The notes under the pieces were generated by a model, which was given only the letters and a program-made list of their open reading frames with translations, had not been told where the DNA came from and searched no databases. DNA of 64,000 bases from Aristolochia californica. Taxonomy: Eukaryota > Streptophyta > Magnoliopsida > Piperales > Aristolochiaceae. Position numbers and translations under genes: made by a program. This document shows, piece by piece, positions 1 through 12,803 of the stretch. Within the stretch, counting starts at the first letter, position 1, and every line of letters starts with the position of its first letter. The DNA is taken from positions 26,858,295 to 26,922,294 of the forward strand of contig JARWKL010000001.1 in assembly GCA_029961685.1 (NCBI GenBank). Direction: 5' to 3'.

Positions 1-4
1 ATTT

Positions 5-677
5 GCACAAACGTTGAGAGAGATAATTCCAATGAGTTTCTGTAATTTTTAGGGATTGTAAGCTCTTCTTAGTTTTTATATATCAGGTTTTGCAATCGTA
101 GGGAAAAAGGGGGAGGCAAGGATTTTTAACTGAGTCTTGACTCCCACCCCATATGTCATTTATTAGGGTAATATAGCCCGTTACGCATAATAAGTCACTT
201 TACAATCATCCATGATCGTTGGGTCTGCTTTTTTTAGATGGGTAAAATAATGGCTTGTATGACTCGGGTAAATATCCCACTGCACGTTTAATTGAGAATT
301 TAATGAGCGTTTGTTATTCTCTTGAAAAGCTATGGATCGATAGGTGATTTGCATCTTTAACATGTTTAAAACATGCAAATCCATTTTTTAAGCATGAGTG
401 GAGGAAATCTCTTTCTCATAAAATTTCAAGCTATTAGGGTTGAACTAGTGGAATTTCCCAAACTTGGACAACAAAACTTTTGTGTTCATTTGTGGTGTGT
501 GAATAAATTGTCTTTACTTACATTTGTTATTGTTTTAAATTTTTTCCGTACTTGAACTCGAAATTTTTCATTTTGTTGTGATCAATTTGCCTTTTTTGTT
601 TACGGGATTAAGGGAGAGCGAAAACTCAAAGTTTTCTTTTAAGAAAAAAGAGTACATGTAGAATGGACATGCACAAT
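5..677 (+). repeat. Satellite monomer 1 (A/b/2)
   Basis: 673 bp. Core A is joined to mid b and tail 2, a mosaic combination. The core has the private forms ctcataaaatttc and gctattaggg. Confidence 0.9.
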
Positions 678-779
678 GCACAAACGTAGAGAGAGATAAA
701 TCCAAAGAGTTTCTTTAATTTTTAGGGATTTTAAGCTCTTCTTAGTTTTTATATATCAAGTTTTGCAATCGTCGGGAAA

Positions 780-819
<40 letters not shown>

Positions 820-1378
820 GGATTTTTAACTGAGTCTTGACTCCCAATCCATAAGTCATTTCTTAGGGTAATATAGCCCTGTTACGCATGATAAATCACA
901 TTACAATCATCCATGATCGTTGGGTCAGCTTTTGGTCGATGGGCAAAATAATGGCTTGTTTGACTCGGGTAAATATCCACGGCACGTTCAGTTGAGAATT
1001 TAATGAGAGTTTGTTATTCTCTTCAAAAGCTTTGGATCCATAGGTGATTTGCATCTTTAACATGTCTAAAACATGCATATCCATTTTTAAAGCATGTGTG
1101 GACGTAATCTCTTTCCTATAAAATTCCAAATTGCAGGGGTTGAACTAGTGGAATTTCGCAAACTTGGACAAAAAAACTTTTGTGTTCATTTGGGGTGTAT
1201 GAATAAATTTTCTTTACTTACATTTGTTATTGTTTTAAATTTTTTTCCATACATGAACTCTAAAATTTTCATTTTGTTGTGATCTATTTGCCTTTTTCGT
1301 TTATGGGATGAAGGGAGAGCGAAAACTCAAAGTTTTTATTTATGAAAAAAGTGTACATCTAAAATGAAAACGCACAGT
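678..1378 (+). repeat. Satellite monomer 2 (B/a/1), with poly-G expansion
   Basis: 701 bp, the longest copy. The excess length is the 37-base G run at 780-816. The core has ccaaattgcagggg in place of ccaagctgttgggg. Confidence 0.9.
780..816 (+). repeat. Homopolymer G run, 37 bases
   Basis: Other copies have about GGGAAAAAGGGGGAGG here. In monomer 2 the tract is GGGAAA followed by 37 G and then cagggattttt. Slippage on the G-rich tract is a natural explanation; an assembly or base-calling artefact is possible. Confidence 0.95.
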
Positions 1379-2052
1379 GCACAAATGTAGAGCGAGATAA
1401 TTCAAAAGAGTTTCTGTAATTTTTAGGGATTGTAAGCTCTTCTTAGTTTTTATATATCAGGTTTTACAATCGTCGGGAAAAAGCGGGAGGCAGGGATTTT
1501 TAACTGAGTCTTGACTCCCAATCCATAAGTCTTTTATTAGGGTAATATAGCCCGATACGCATGATAAATCACTTTACAATCATCAGTGAACGTTGGGTCA
1601 GCTTTTTGTAGATGGGCAAAAGAATGGCTTGTTTGACTCGGGTAAATATCCCACCGCACGTTCATTTGAGAATTTAATGAGCGTTTGTTATTCTCTTCAA
1701 AAGCTTTGGATCCATAGGTGATTTGCATCTTGAACATGTTTAAAACATGCAAATCCATTTTTTAAGCATGTGTCGAGGAAATCTCTTTCTTATAAAATTC
1801 CAAGCTCTTGGGGTTGAACTTGTTGAATTTCCCAAACTTGGAGAACAAAACTTTTGTGTTCATTTGTGGTGTGTGAATAAATTTTAATTACTTACATTTA
1901 TTATTGTTTTATATTTTTTTCCGTACATGAACTCTAAAATTTTCATTTTGTTGTGATCTATTTGCCTTTTTGGTTTACGGGATGAAGGGAGAGCGAAAAC
2001 TCAAAGTTTTGATTTATGAAAAAAGTGTACATCAAAAATGAAAATGCACAGT
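1379..2052 (+). repeat. Satellite monomer 3 (A/a/1)
   Basis: 674 bp. The A core carries a B-like cttggggttg at its right end. Confidence 0.9.
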
Positions 2053-2728
2053 GCACGAATGTAGAGCGAGATAATTCCAAAGAGTTTCTGTAATTTTTAG
2101 GGATTGTAACCTCTTCTTAGTCTTTATATGTCAGGTTTTGCAATTGTCTGGAAAAAGGGGGAGGCAGGGATTTTTAACTGAGTCTTGACTCCCAATCCAT
2201 AAGTCATTTCTTAGGGTAATATAGCCCGTTACGCATGATAAATAACATTAAAATCATCCATGATCGTTGGGTCAGCTTTTTTTAGATTGGCAAAATAATG
2301 GCTTGTTTGACTTGGGTAAATATCCACCGCACGTTCAGTTGAGAATTTAACGAGCGTTTGCTATTCTCTTCAAAAGCTTTGGATCCATAGGTGATTTGCA
2401 TCTTTAACATGTTTAAAACATGCATATCCATTTTTAAAGCATGTGTGGGGGAAATCTCTTTCCTATAAAATTCAAAGCTGTTGGGGTTTAATTAGTGGAA
2501 TTTCCCAAACTTGGACAAAAAAACTTTTGTGTTCATTTGTGGTGTGTGAATAATTTTTTTTTTCTTTCTTACATCTGTTATTGTTTTAAATTTTTTCTGT
2601 ACTTGAATTCCAAAATTTTCATTTTGTTGTGATCTATTTGCCTTTTTGGTTTTCGGGATGAAGGGTGAGTGAAAACTCAAAGTTTTAATATATGAAAAAA
2701 TTGTATATCTAAAATGAAAATGCACAGT
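2053..2728 (+). repeat. Satellite monomer 4 (B/b/1)
   Basis: 676 bp. T-run expansion near 2553-2563 (aattttttttttctttc) and tail variant aatatatgaaaaaattg. Confidence 0.9.
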
Positions 2729-3401
2729 GCACAAATGTAGAGCGAGATAATTCCAAAGAGTTTCTGTAATTTTTAGGGATTTTAAGGTCTTCTTAGTTTT
2801 TATATATCTGGTTTTGGAATTGTCGGGAAAAAGGGGGAGGCAGGGATTTTTAACTGAGTCTTGACTCCCAATCCATAAGTCATTTATTAGGGTAATATAG
2901 CCCGTTACACATGATAAATCACTTTACAATCATCCATGATCGTTGGGTCAGCGTTTTGTAGATGGGCAAAATAATGGGTTGTTTCACTCGGGTAAATATC
3001 CCAACGCACGTTCACTTGAGAATTTAATGAGTGTTTGTTATTCTCTTCAAAAGCTTTGGGTGCATAGGTGATTAGCATCTTTAACATGTTTAAAACATGC
3101 ATATCCATTTTTAAAGCATGTGCGGAGTAAATCTCTTTCCTATAAAATTCCAAGCTGTTGGGGTTGAACTAGTGGAATTTCCCAAACTTGGACAACAAAA
3201 CTTTTGTGTTCATTTGTGATGTGTGAATAAATTTTCTTTACTTACATTTGTTATTGTTTTAAATTTTTTTCCGTACATGAACTCTAAAATTTTTATTTTG
3301 TAGTGACCTTTTTGCCTTTTTGGTTTACGGGTTGAAGGGAGAGCGAAAACTCAAAGTTTTGATTTATGAAAAAATGTACATCTAAAATGAAAATGCGCAG
3401 T
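2729..3401 (+). repeat. Satellite monomer 5 (B/a/1)
   Basis: 673 bp. Shares with monomer 6 the variants gattagcatc, gtagtgacc, gggttgaaggg and a tail one A shorter (gaaaaaatgtac). Confidence 0.9.
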
Positions 3402-4282
3402 GAACAAATGTAGAGCGAGATAATTCCAAAGAGTTTCTATAATTTTTAGGGATTGTAAGCTCTTCTTATTTTTAATATATCAGGTTTTGCAATTGTCAGG
3501 AAAAAGGGGGATGTAGGGATTTTTAACTGAGTCTTGACTCCCAATCCATAACTCATTTCTTAGGGTAATATAGCCCGTTACGCATGATAAATCACATTAC
3601 AATCATCCATGATCGTTGGGTCAGCGTTTTGTAGATGGGCAAAATAATGGCTTGTTTCACTCGGGTAAATATCCCAGCGCACGTTCACTTGAGAATTTAA
3701 TGAGTGTTTGTTATTCTCTTCAAAAGCTTTGGGTCCATAGGTGATTAGCATCTTTAACATGTTTAAAACATGCATATCCTTTTTTAAAGCATGTGTGGAG
3801 GAAATCTCTTTCCTATAAAATTCCAAGCTGTTGGGGTTGAACTAGTGGAATTTCCCAAACTTGGACAACAAAACTTTTGTGTTCATTTGTGGTGTGTGAA
3901 TAAATTTTCTTTACTTACATTTGTTATTGTTTTAAATTTTTTTCCATACATGAACTCTAAAATTTTTATTTTGTAGTGACCTATTTGCCTTTTTGGTTTA
4001 CGGGTTGAAGGGAGAGCGAAAACTCAAAATTTTGATTTATGAAAAAATGTACATCTAAAATGAAAATGCACAGTGCACAAATGTAGAGCGAGATAATTCC
4101 AAAGAGTTTCTGTAATTTTTAGGGATTGTAAGCTCTTCTTATTTTTAATATATCAGGTTTTGCAATTGTCAGGAAAAAGGGGGACGTAGGGATTTTTAAC
4201 TGAGTCTTGACTCCCAATCCATAACTCATTTCTTAGGGTAATATAGCCCGTTACGCATGATAAATCACATTACAATCATCCA
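2940..4282 (+). repeat. Single-monomer tandem duplication (two ~673 bp units)
   Basis: About 2940-3610 and 3613-4282 share many private variants: gattagcatc, gtagtgacc, gggttgaag, cttatttttaatatatc, attgtcagg and ataactcattt. The boundaries are approximate. This is consistent with one recent unequal exchange. Confidence 0.75.
3402..4074 (+). repeat. Satellite monomer 6 (B/a/1)
   Basis: 673 bp. Its right part nearly repeats monomer 5 and its left part nearly repeats monomer 7 (cttatttttaatatatc, ataactcatttcttagg), the signature of a one-monomer duplication out of phase with the chosen start. Confidence 0.9.
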
Positions 4283-4744
4283 TGCTCGTTGGGTTAACTT
4301 TTTTTAGATGGGCAAAATAATGGCTTGTATGACTCTGGTAAATATCCAACGCACGTTCAGTTGAGAATTTAATTAGATTTTGTTATTCTCTTCAAAATCT
4401 TTGGATCCATAGGTGATTTGCATCTTTAACATGTTTAAAACATGCATATCCATTTTTAAAGCATGTGTGGAGGAAATCTCTTTCTATAAAATTCCAAGCT
4501 GTTGGGGTTGAACTAGTGGAATTTCCCAAACTTGGACAACAAAACTTTTGTGCTCATTTGTGGTGTGTCAATAAATTTTCTTTGTTTACATTTCTTATTG
4601 TTTTAAATTTTTTCGTACTTGAACTGCAAAATTTTCAATTTGTTGTGATCTATTTGGCTTTTTGGTTTACGGGATGAAGGGAGAGTGAAAACTCAAAATT
4701 TTGTTTTCAGAAAAAAGAGTACATGTAGAATGGAAATGCACAAT
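4075..4744 (+). repeat. Satellite monomer 7 (B/b/2)
   Basis: 670 bp. Left part matches monomer 6; the right part is unrelated to that duplication. Tail reads gttttcagaaaaaagag. Confidence 0.9.
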
Positions 4745-5400
4745 CCTCAAATGTAGAGTGAGATACCTCCAAAGAGTTTCTGTAATTTTTAGGGATTGTA
4801 AGCTCTTCTTAGCTTTTATATATCTGGTTTTGCCATCGTAGGGATTTTTCACTGAGTCTTGACTCCCAATCCATATTTCATTTATTATGGTAATAGAGGC
4901 CGTTATGCATGATAAATCACTTTACAATCATCCATGATCGTTGGGTCAGCTTTTTGTCGATGGGCAAAATAATGGCTTGTTTGACTCGGGTAAATATCCC
5001 CCCGCACGTTCATTTGAGAATTTAATGAGCATTTGTTATTTTCTTCAAAAGCTACGGATCCATAGGTGATTTGCATCTTTAACATGTTTAAAACACGCAA
5101 ATCCATTTTTTAAGCATGTGTGGAGGAAATCTATTTCATATAAAATTCCAAGCTGTTAGGGTTGAACTAGTGGAATTTCCCAAACTTGGACAAAAAAACT
5201 TTTGTGTTCATTTGTGGTGTGTGAATAAATTTTCGTTCCTTACATTTGTTATTGTTCTAAATTTATTTCCGTACATGAAGTCTAAAATTTTCATTTTGTT
5301 GTGATCTATTTTCCTTTTTGGTTTACGGGATAAAGGGAGAGCGAAATCTCAAAGTTTTGATTTATGAAAAAAGTGTACATTTAAAATGAAAATGCTCAGT
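4745..5400 (+). repeat. Satellite monomer 8 (A/a/1), 18 bp deletion
   Basis: 656 bp. Near 4838-4845 the G-rich tract is missing, so tcgtaggg runs straight into atttttcactg. The deletion lies between two copies of aggga. Mid block reads acatgaagtct. Confidence 0.9.
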
Positions 5401-6072
5401 GCACAAATGTAGAGCGACATAATTCCAAAGAGTTTCTGTAATTTTTAGGGATTGTAAGCTCTTCTTAGTTTTTATATATCAGGTTTTGCAATCGTTGGTT
5501 AAAAGGGGGAGGCAGGGATACTTAACTGAGTCTTGACTCCCAATCCATAAGTCATTTCTTAGGGTAATATAGCCCGTTACGCATGATAAATCACATTACA
5601 ATAATCCATGATCGTTGGCTCAGCTTTTTGTAGATGGCCAAAATAATGGCTTGTTTGACTCAGGTAAATATCCACCGCACGTTCACTTGAGAATTTAATG
5701 AGCGTTTGTTATTCTCTTCAAAAGCTTTGGATCCATAGGTGATTTGCATCTTTAACATGTTTAAAACATGCATATCCAGTTTTTAAGGCATGAGTGGATG
5801 AAATCTCTTTCTTATAAAATTCCAAGTTGTTGGGGTTAAACTAGTGGAATTTCCCAAACTTGGACAACAAAACTTTTGTGTTCATTTGTGGTGTGTGAAT
5901 AAATTTTTTTACTTTCATTTGTTATTGTTTTAAATTTTTTCCGTACTTTAACTCCAAAATTTTCATTTTGTTGTGATCTATTTGCCTTTTTGGTTTACGG
6001 GATGAAGGGAGAGCGAAAACTCAAAGTTTTGTTTTAAGAAAAAAGAGTACATGTAGAATGGAAATGCACAAT
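5401..6072 (+). repeat. Satellite monomer 9 (B/b/2)
   Basis: 672 bp. Core variant ccagtttttaaggcatgag with the A-like cttataaa; mid reads actttaactcc. Confidence 0.9.
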
Positions 6073-6745
6073 GCACAAACATAGAGAGAGATAATTCCAA
6101 AGAGTTTGTGTAATTTTTAGGGATTGTACGGTCTTCTTAGTTTTTATATATCAGGTTTTGCAATCGTCGGGAAAATGGGGGAGGCAGGGATTTTTAACTG
6201 AGTCTTGACTCCCAATCCATAAGTCATTTAATAGGGTAATATAGCCCGTTACGCATGATAAATCACTTTACAATCATCCTTGATCGTTGGGTCAGCTTTT
6301 TGTAGATGGGCAAAATAATGGCTTGTTTCACTCGGGTAAATATCCCTCCGCACGTTCACTTGAGAATTTATTGAGTGTTTGTTACTGTCTTCAAAAGCTT
6401 TGGATCCATAGGTGATTTTCATCTTTAGCATGTTTAAAACATGCAAATCCATTTTTTAAGCATGTGTGGAGGAAATCTCTTTCTTATAAAATTCCAAGCT
6501 GTTAGGGTTGAACTAGTGGAATTTCCCAAACTTGGACAACAAAACTTTTGTGTTCATTTGTGGTGTGTGAATAAATTTTCTTTACTTACATTTGTTATTG
6601 TTTTAAATTTTTTCCGTACATGAATTCTAAAATTTTGATTTTGTTGTGATCTATTTGCCTTTTTGGTTTACGGGATGAAGGGAGATCGAAAACTCAAAGT
6701 TTTGTTTTAAGAAAAAAGTGTACATGTAGAATGGAAATGCACAAT
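6073..6745 (+). repeat. Satellite monomer 10 (A/a/2)
   Basis: 673 bp. An A core and a-type mid are combined with a type 2 tail, in the hybrid form aaaaaagtgtacatgtag. Confidence 0.9.
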
Positions 6746-7419
6746 GCACAAACGTAGAGAGAGATAATTCCAAAGAGTTCCTGTAATTTTTAGGGATTGT
6801 AAGCTCTTCTTAGTTTTTATATGTCAGGTTTTGCAATCGTCGGGAAAAAGGGGGAGGCAGAGATTTTTAACTGAATCTTGACTCCCAATCCATATGTGTT
6901 TTATTATGGTAATATAGCCCGTTATGCATGATAAATCACTTTACAATCATCCATGATCGTTGGGTCAGTGTTTTGTAGATGGGCAAAATAATGGCTTGTT
7001 AGACTCGGGTAAATATCCCACCGCACGTTCACTTGAGAATTTAATGAGCGTTTGTGATGCTTTTCAAAAGCTATGGATCCGTAGGTGATTTGCATCTTTA
7101 ACATTTTTAAAACATGCAAATCCATTTTTTAAGCATGTGTGGAGGAAATCTCTTTCTTATAAAATTCCAAGCAGTTAGGGTTGAACTATTGGAATTTCCA
7201 AAATTTGCACAAAAAAACTTTTGTGTTCATTTGTGGTGTGTGAATAAATTTTCTTTACTTACATTTGTTATTGTTTTAAAATTTTTTCAATACATGAACT
7301 CTAAAATTTTCATTTTGTTGTGATCTATTTGCCTTTTTGGTTTACGGGATGAATGGAGAGTGAAAACTCAAAGTTTTGATTTATGAAAAAAGTGTACATC
7401 TAAAATGAAAATGCACAGT
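6746..7419 (+). repeat. Satellite monomer 11 (A/a/1)
   Basis: 674 bp. The CATG inverted repeat is broken (acatttttaaaacatg). Private forms are gcagttaggg and tcaatacatgaac. Confidence 0.9.
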
Positions 7420-8092
7420 GCACAAATGTAGAGAAAGATAATTCCAAAGAGTTTCTATAATTTTTAGGGATTGTAAGCTCTTCTTAGTTCTTATATATCA
7501 GGTTTTGCAATCGTCGGGAAAAAGGGGGAGGCAGGGATTTTTAACTGAGTCTTGACTCCCAATCCATAAGTCATTTCTTTGGATAATATAGCCAGTTATG
7601 CATGATAAATCACTTTACAATCATCCATTGTCGTTGGGTCAACTTTTTGTAGATGGGCAAAATAATGGCATTTTTGACTCGGGTAAATATCCCTCCGCAC
7701 TTTCAGTTGAGAATTTAATGTGCGTTTGTTATTCTCTTCAAAAGCTTTGGATCCATAGGTGATTTGCATCTTTAACATGTTTGAAAGATGCATATCCATT
7801 TTTAAAGGATGTGTGGAGGAAATCACTTTCCTATAAAATTCCAAGCTGTTGGGGTTGAACTAGTGGAATTTCCCAAACTTGGACAACAAATCTTTTGTGT
7901 TCATTTGTGGTGTGTGAATAAATTTTATTTACTTACATTTGTTATTATTTTAAATTGTTTCTGTAGTTGAACTCCAAAATTTTTATTTTGTTGTGATCTA
8001 TTTGCCATTTTGGTTTACGGGATGAAGGGAGATCGAAAACTCAAAGTTTTGTTTTAAGAAAAAAGAGTACATGTAGAATGGAAATGCACAAT
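7420..8092 (+). repeat. Satellite monomer 12 (B/b/2)
   Basis: 673 bp. Inverted repeat degraded to catgtttgaaagatg; mid reads tctgtagttgaactcc. Confidence 0.9.
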
Positions 8093-8764
8093 GCACAAAC
8101 GTAGAGAGAGATAATTCCAAAGAGTTCCTATAATTTTTAGGGATTGTAAGCTCTTCTAGTTTTTATATATCAGGATTTGCAATCGTCGGGTAAAAGGGGG
8201 AGGCAGGGATTTTTAATTGAGTCATGACTCCCAATCCATAAGTCATTTATTAGGGTAATATATCCTGTTACACATGGTAAATCACTTTACAATCATCCAT
8301 GATCGTTGGGTCAGGTTTTGTAGATGGGAAATATAATGGCTTGTTTGACTCGGGTAAATATCCCACCGCACGTTTACTTGAGAATTTAATGAGCGTTTGT
8401 TATTCTCTTCAAAAGCTTTGGATCCATACGTGATTTGCATCTTTAACATGTTTAAAACATGCAAATCCTTTTTTTAAGCATGTGTGGAGGAAATCTTTTT
8501 CTAATAAAATTCGAAGTTGTTAGGGTTGAACTAGTCGAATTTCCAAAACTTGGACAACAAAACTTTTGTGTACATTTGTGGTGTGTAAATAAATTTTCTT
8601 TACATACTTTTGTTATTGTTTTAAATTTTTTTCCGTCCATGAACTCTAAAATTTTCATTTTGTTGTGATCTATTTGCCTTTTTGGTGTACGGGATGAAGG
8701 GAGAGCGAATACTCATTGTTTTGTTTTTAGAAAAAAGAGTATATGTAGAATGGAAATGCACAAT
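8093..8764 (+). repeat. Satellite monomer 13 (A/a/2)
   Basis: 672 bp. Core reads aaatcctttttttaagc; tail reads gtttttagaaaaaagag. Confidence 0.9.
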
Positions 8765-9438
8765 CCACAAACGTAGAGAGAGATAATTCCATAGAGTTTC
8801 TGTAATTTTTATTGATTATAAGCTCTTCTTTGTTTTTATAGTTAAGGTTTTGCAATCGTCGGGAAAAATGGGGAGGCAGGGGTTTTTTTTTAACTGAGTC
8901 TTGACTCCCAATCCATAAGTCATTTCTTAGGGTAATATTTCCCATTACGCATGATAAATCACATTACAATCATCCATGATCGTTGGGTCAGCTTTTTGTA
9001 GTTGGGCAAAATAATGGCTTTTTTGACTCGGGTAAATATCCACCACACGTTTATTTGAGAATTTAATGAGCGTTTGTTATTCTCTTCAAAATCTTCTGAT
9101 CCATAGGTGAATTGCATCTTTAACATGTTTAAAACATGCATATCCATTTTTAAAGCATGTGTGGAGGAAATCTCTTTCCTATAAAATTCCAAGCTGTTGG
9201 GGTTGAACTAGTGGAATTTCCCAAACTTGGACAACAAATTTTTGTGTTCATCTGTGGTGTGTGAATAAATTTTTTTTACTTACATTTGTTATTGTTTTAA
9301 TTTTTTTCCGTACTTGAACTCCAAAATTTTCATTTTGTTGTGATCTATTTGCCTTTTTGGTTTACGGGATGAAGGAGAGCGAAAACTAAAAGTTTTGTTT
9401 TAGGACAAAAGAGTACATGTAGAATGGAAATGCACAAT
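8765..9438 (+). repeat. Satellite monomer 14 (B/b/2)
   Basis: 674 bp. A run of nine T at 8883-8891 replaces the usual five after the G-rich tract, and the tail reads gttttaggacaaaagag. Confidence 0.9.
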
Positions 9439-10111
9439 GCATAAATGTAGAGAGAGATAATTCCATAGAGTTTCTGTAATTTTTAGGGATTGTAAGCTCT
9501 TCTTAGTTTTTCTATATCAAGTTTTGCAATCGTCGGGAAAAAGGGGGAGGCATGGATTTTTAACTAAGTCTTGACTCCCAATGCATATGTGATTTATTAT
9601 GGTAATATAGCCCGTTACGTATGATAAATCACTTTACAATCATCCATGATCATTGGGTCAGCTTTTTGTAGATGGGCAAAGTAATGGCTTCTTTGACTCG
9701 GGTAAATATCCCACCGCACGTTCACTTGAGAATTTAATGAGCGTTTGTTATTCTTTTCAAAAGCTATGGATCCATACGTGATTTGCATCTTTAACATGTT
9801 TAAAACATGCAAATCCATTTTTTATGCATGTGTGGTGGAAATCTCTTTCTTATAAAATTCCAAGTTGTTATGGTTGAACTAGTGGAATTTCCCAAACTTG
9901 GAAAAAAAACGTTTTTGTTCATTTGTGGTGTGTGAATAAATTTTCTTTACTTACATTTGTTATTATTTTAATTTTTTTTCCATACATGAACTCTAAAATT
10001 TTCATTTTGTTGTAATTTATTTGCCTTTTTGGTTAACGGGATGAAGGGAGAGCGAAAACTTAAAGTTTTGATTTGTGAAAAAAGTGTACATCTAAAATAA
10101 AAATGCACAGC
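9439..10111 (+). repeat. Satellite monomer 15 (A/a/1)
   Basis: 673 bp. Core reads ttttttatgc; tail reads gatttgtgaaaaaagtg. Confidence 0.9.
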
Positions 10112-10784
10112 GCACAAATGTAGAGCGAGATAATTCCAAAGAGTTTCTATAATTTTTAGGGATTGTAAACACTTCTTAGTTTTTATATATCAGGTTTTGC
10201 GATCGTCGGGAAAAAGGGGGAGGCATGGATTTTTAACTGAGTCTTGACTCCCTATCCATAAGTCATTTCTTAGGGTAATATATCCCGTTACGCATGATAA
10301 ATCACTTTACAATCATTCACGATCGTTGGGTCAGCTTTTTGTAGATGGGCAAAATAATGGCTTGTTTGACTCTGGTAAATATCCCACCGCACGTTCACTT
10401 GAGAATTTAATGAGCGTTTGTTATTCTCTTCAAAAGCTATGGATCCATAGGTGATTTGCATCTTTAACATGTTTAAAACATGCAAATCTATTTTTTAAGC
10501 ATGTGTGGAGGAAATCTCTTTCCTATAAAATTCCAAGCTGTTGGAGTTGAACTAGTGGAATTTCCCAAACTTGGACAAGAAAACTTTTGTGTTCATTTGT
10601 GGTGTGTGAATAAATTTTCTTTACTTACATTTGTTATTGTTTTAAATTTTTTCCGTACTTGCACTCCAAAATTTTCATTTTGTTGTGTTCTATTTGCCTT
10701 TTTTGTTTACGGGATGAAGGGAGAGCGAAAACTCAAAGTTTTTATTTATGAAAAAAGTGTACATCTAAAATGAAAATGCACATT
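10112..10784 (+). repeat. Satellite monomer 16 (X/b/1), chimeric core
   Basis: 673 bp. The left core is A-type (catgcaaatctatttttt) and the right core B-type (cctataaa, gttggagttg), so the switch lies between about 10500 and 10523. Mid acttgcactcc and tail tttatttatg recur in monomer 19. Confidence 0.9.
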
Positions 10785-11455
10785 GCACAAATGTAGTGCG
10801 AGATAATTCTAAAGAGTTTCTGTAATTTTTAGGGATTGTAAGCTCATTTTAGTTTTTATATATCGGGTTTTGCAATCGTCGAGAAAAAGGGGGAGGCAGG
10901 GATTTTTAACTAAGTCTTGGCACCCAATCCATATGTGATTATTAGTGTAATATAGGCCGTTACACATGATAAGTCACTTTACAATCATCCACGATCGTTG
11001 GGTCAGCTTTTTGTAGATGGGCAAAATAATGGCTTGTTTGACTCGTGTAAATATCCCACCGCACGTTCAGTTGAGAATTTAATGAGCGTTTGTTATTCTC
11101 TTCAAAAGTTATGGATCAATAGGTGATTTGCATCTTTAACATGCTTAAAAAATGCAAATCCATTTTTAAGCATGTGTGGAGGAAATCTCTTTCTTATAAA
11201 ATTCCAAGCTGTTAGGGTTGAACTAGTGGAATTTCCCAAACTTGGACAACAAAACTTTTGTGTTCATTAGTGGTGTGTGAATAAATTTTCTTTACTTACA
11301 TTTGTTATTGTTTTAAATTTTTTTCGTACATGAACTCTAAAATTTTCATTTTGTTGTAATCTATTTGGCTTTTTGGTTTACGATATGAAGGGAGAACGAA
11401 AACTCAAAGTTTTGATTTTTGAAAAAAGTATACATCTAAAATAAAAATGCGCAGT
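10785..11455 (+). repeat. Satellite monomer 17 (A/a/1)
   Basis: 671 bp. Shares cacccaatccatatgtg, ataggccgttacac, gataagtcac, atggatcaatagg and catgcttaaaa with monomer 20. Confidence 0.9.
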
Positions 11456-12129
11456 GAACAAATGTAGCGCAAGATAATTCCATAGATTTTCTGTAATTTT
11501 TAAGGATTGTAAGCTCTTCTTAGATTTTTAATATCAGGTTTTGCAATCGTCGGGAAAAAGGGGGAGGCATGGATTTTTAACTGAGTCTCTACTCCCAATC
11601 CATATATGATTTATAATGGTAATATAGCCCGTTACGCATGATAAATCACTTGAAAATCATCCATGATCGTTGGGTCTGCTTTTTGTAGATGGGCAAAGTA
11701 ATGGCTTCTTTGACTCGAGTAAATATCCCACCACACGTTCACTTGAGAATTTAATGAGCGTTTGTTATTCTCTTTAAAAGCTATGGATCCATAGGTTATT
11801 TGCATCTTTAACATGTTTAAAACATGCGAATCCATTTTTTAAGCATGTGTGGAGGAAATGTCTTTCTTATAAAATTCCAAGCTGTTAGGGTTGAACTAGT
11901 GGAATTTCCCAAACTTGGAAAACAAAACTTTTGTGTTCATTTGTCGTGTGTGAATAAATTTTCTTTACATACATTTGTTATTGTTTTAAATTTTTTTCCG
12001 TACATGAACTCTAAAATTTACATTTAGTTGTGATCTATTTGCCTTTTTGGTTTACGGGATGAAGGGATAGCGAAAACTCAAAGTTTTGATTTATAAAAAA
12101 AGTGTACAACTAATGTGAAAATGCACAGT
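11456..12129 (+). repeat. Satellite monomer 18 (A/a/1)
   Basis: 674 bp. Core reads catgcgaatcc; private forms are acaactaatgtg in the tail and tcgtgtgtg. Confidence 0.9.
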
Positions 12130-12803
12130 GCACAAATGTAGAGCGAGATAATTCCAAAGAGTTTCTGTAATTTTTAGGGGTTGTAACCACTTCTTAGTTT
12201 TTATATATCAGGTTTTGCAATCGTCGGGAAAAAGGGGGAGGCAAGGATTTTTAACGGAGTCTTTACTCCCAATCCATAAGTCATTTCTTAGGGTAAAAAT
12301 AGCCCATTACCAATGATAAATCACTTTACAATCATCCACGATCGTTGGGTCAGGTTTTTGTAGATGGGCAAAATAATGGCTTGTTTGACTCGGGTAAATA
12401 TCCTACCGCACGTTCACTTGAGAATTTAATGAGCGTTTGTTATTCTTTTCAAAAGCTATGGATCCATAGGTGATTTGCATCTTTAACATGTTTAAAACAT
12501 GCAAATCTATTTTTTAAGCATGTGTGGAGGAAATCTCTTTCCTATAAAATTCCAAGCTGTTGGGGTTGAACTAGTGGAATTTCCCAAACTTGGACGACAA
12601 AACTTTTGTGTTCATTTGTGGTGTGTGAAAAAAAATTTATTACTTACATTTGTTATTGTTTTAAATTTTTTCCGTACTGGCACTCCAAAATTTTCATTTT
12701 GTTGTGATCTATTTGCCTTTTTGGTTTACGGGATGAAGGGAGAGCGAAAACTCAAAGATTTTATTTATGAAAAAAGTGTACATCTACAATGAAAATGCAC
12801 AGT
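12130..12803 (+). repeat. Satellite monomer 19 (X/b/1), chimeric core
   Basis: 674 bp. Same A-to-B switch inside the core as monomer 16, 2018 bp to the left, with mid actggcactcc. Confidence 0.9.
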
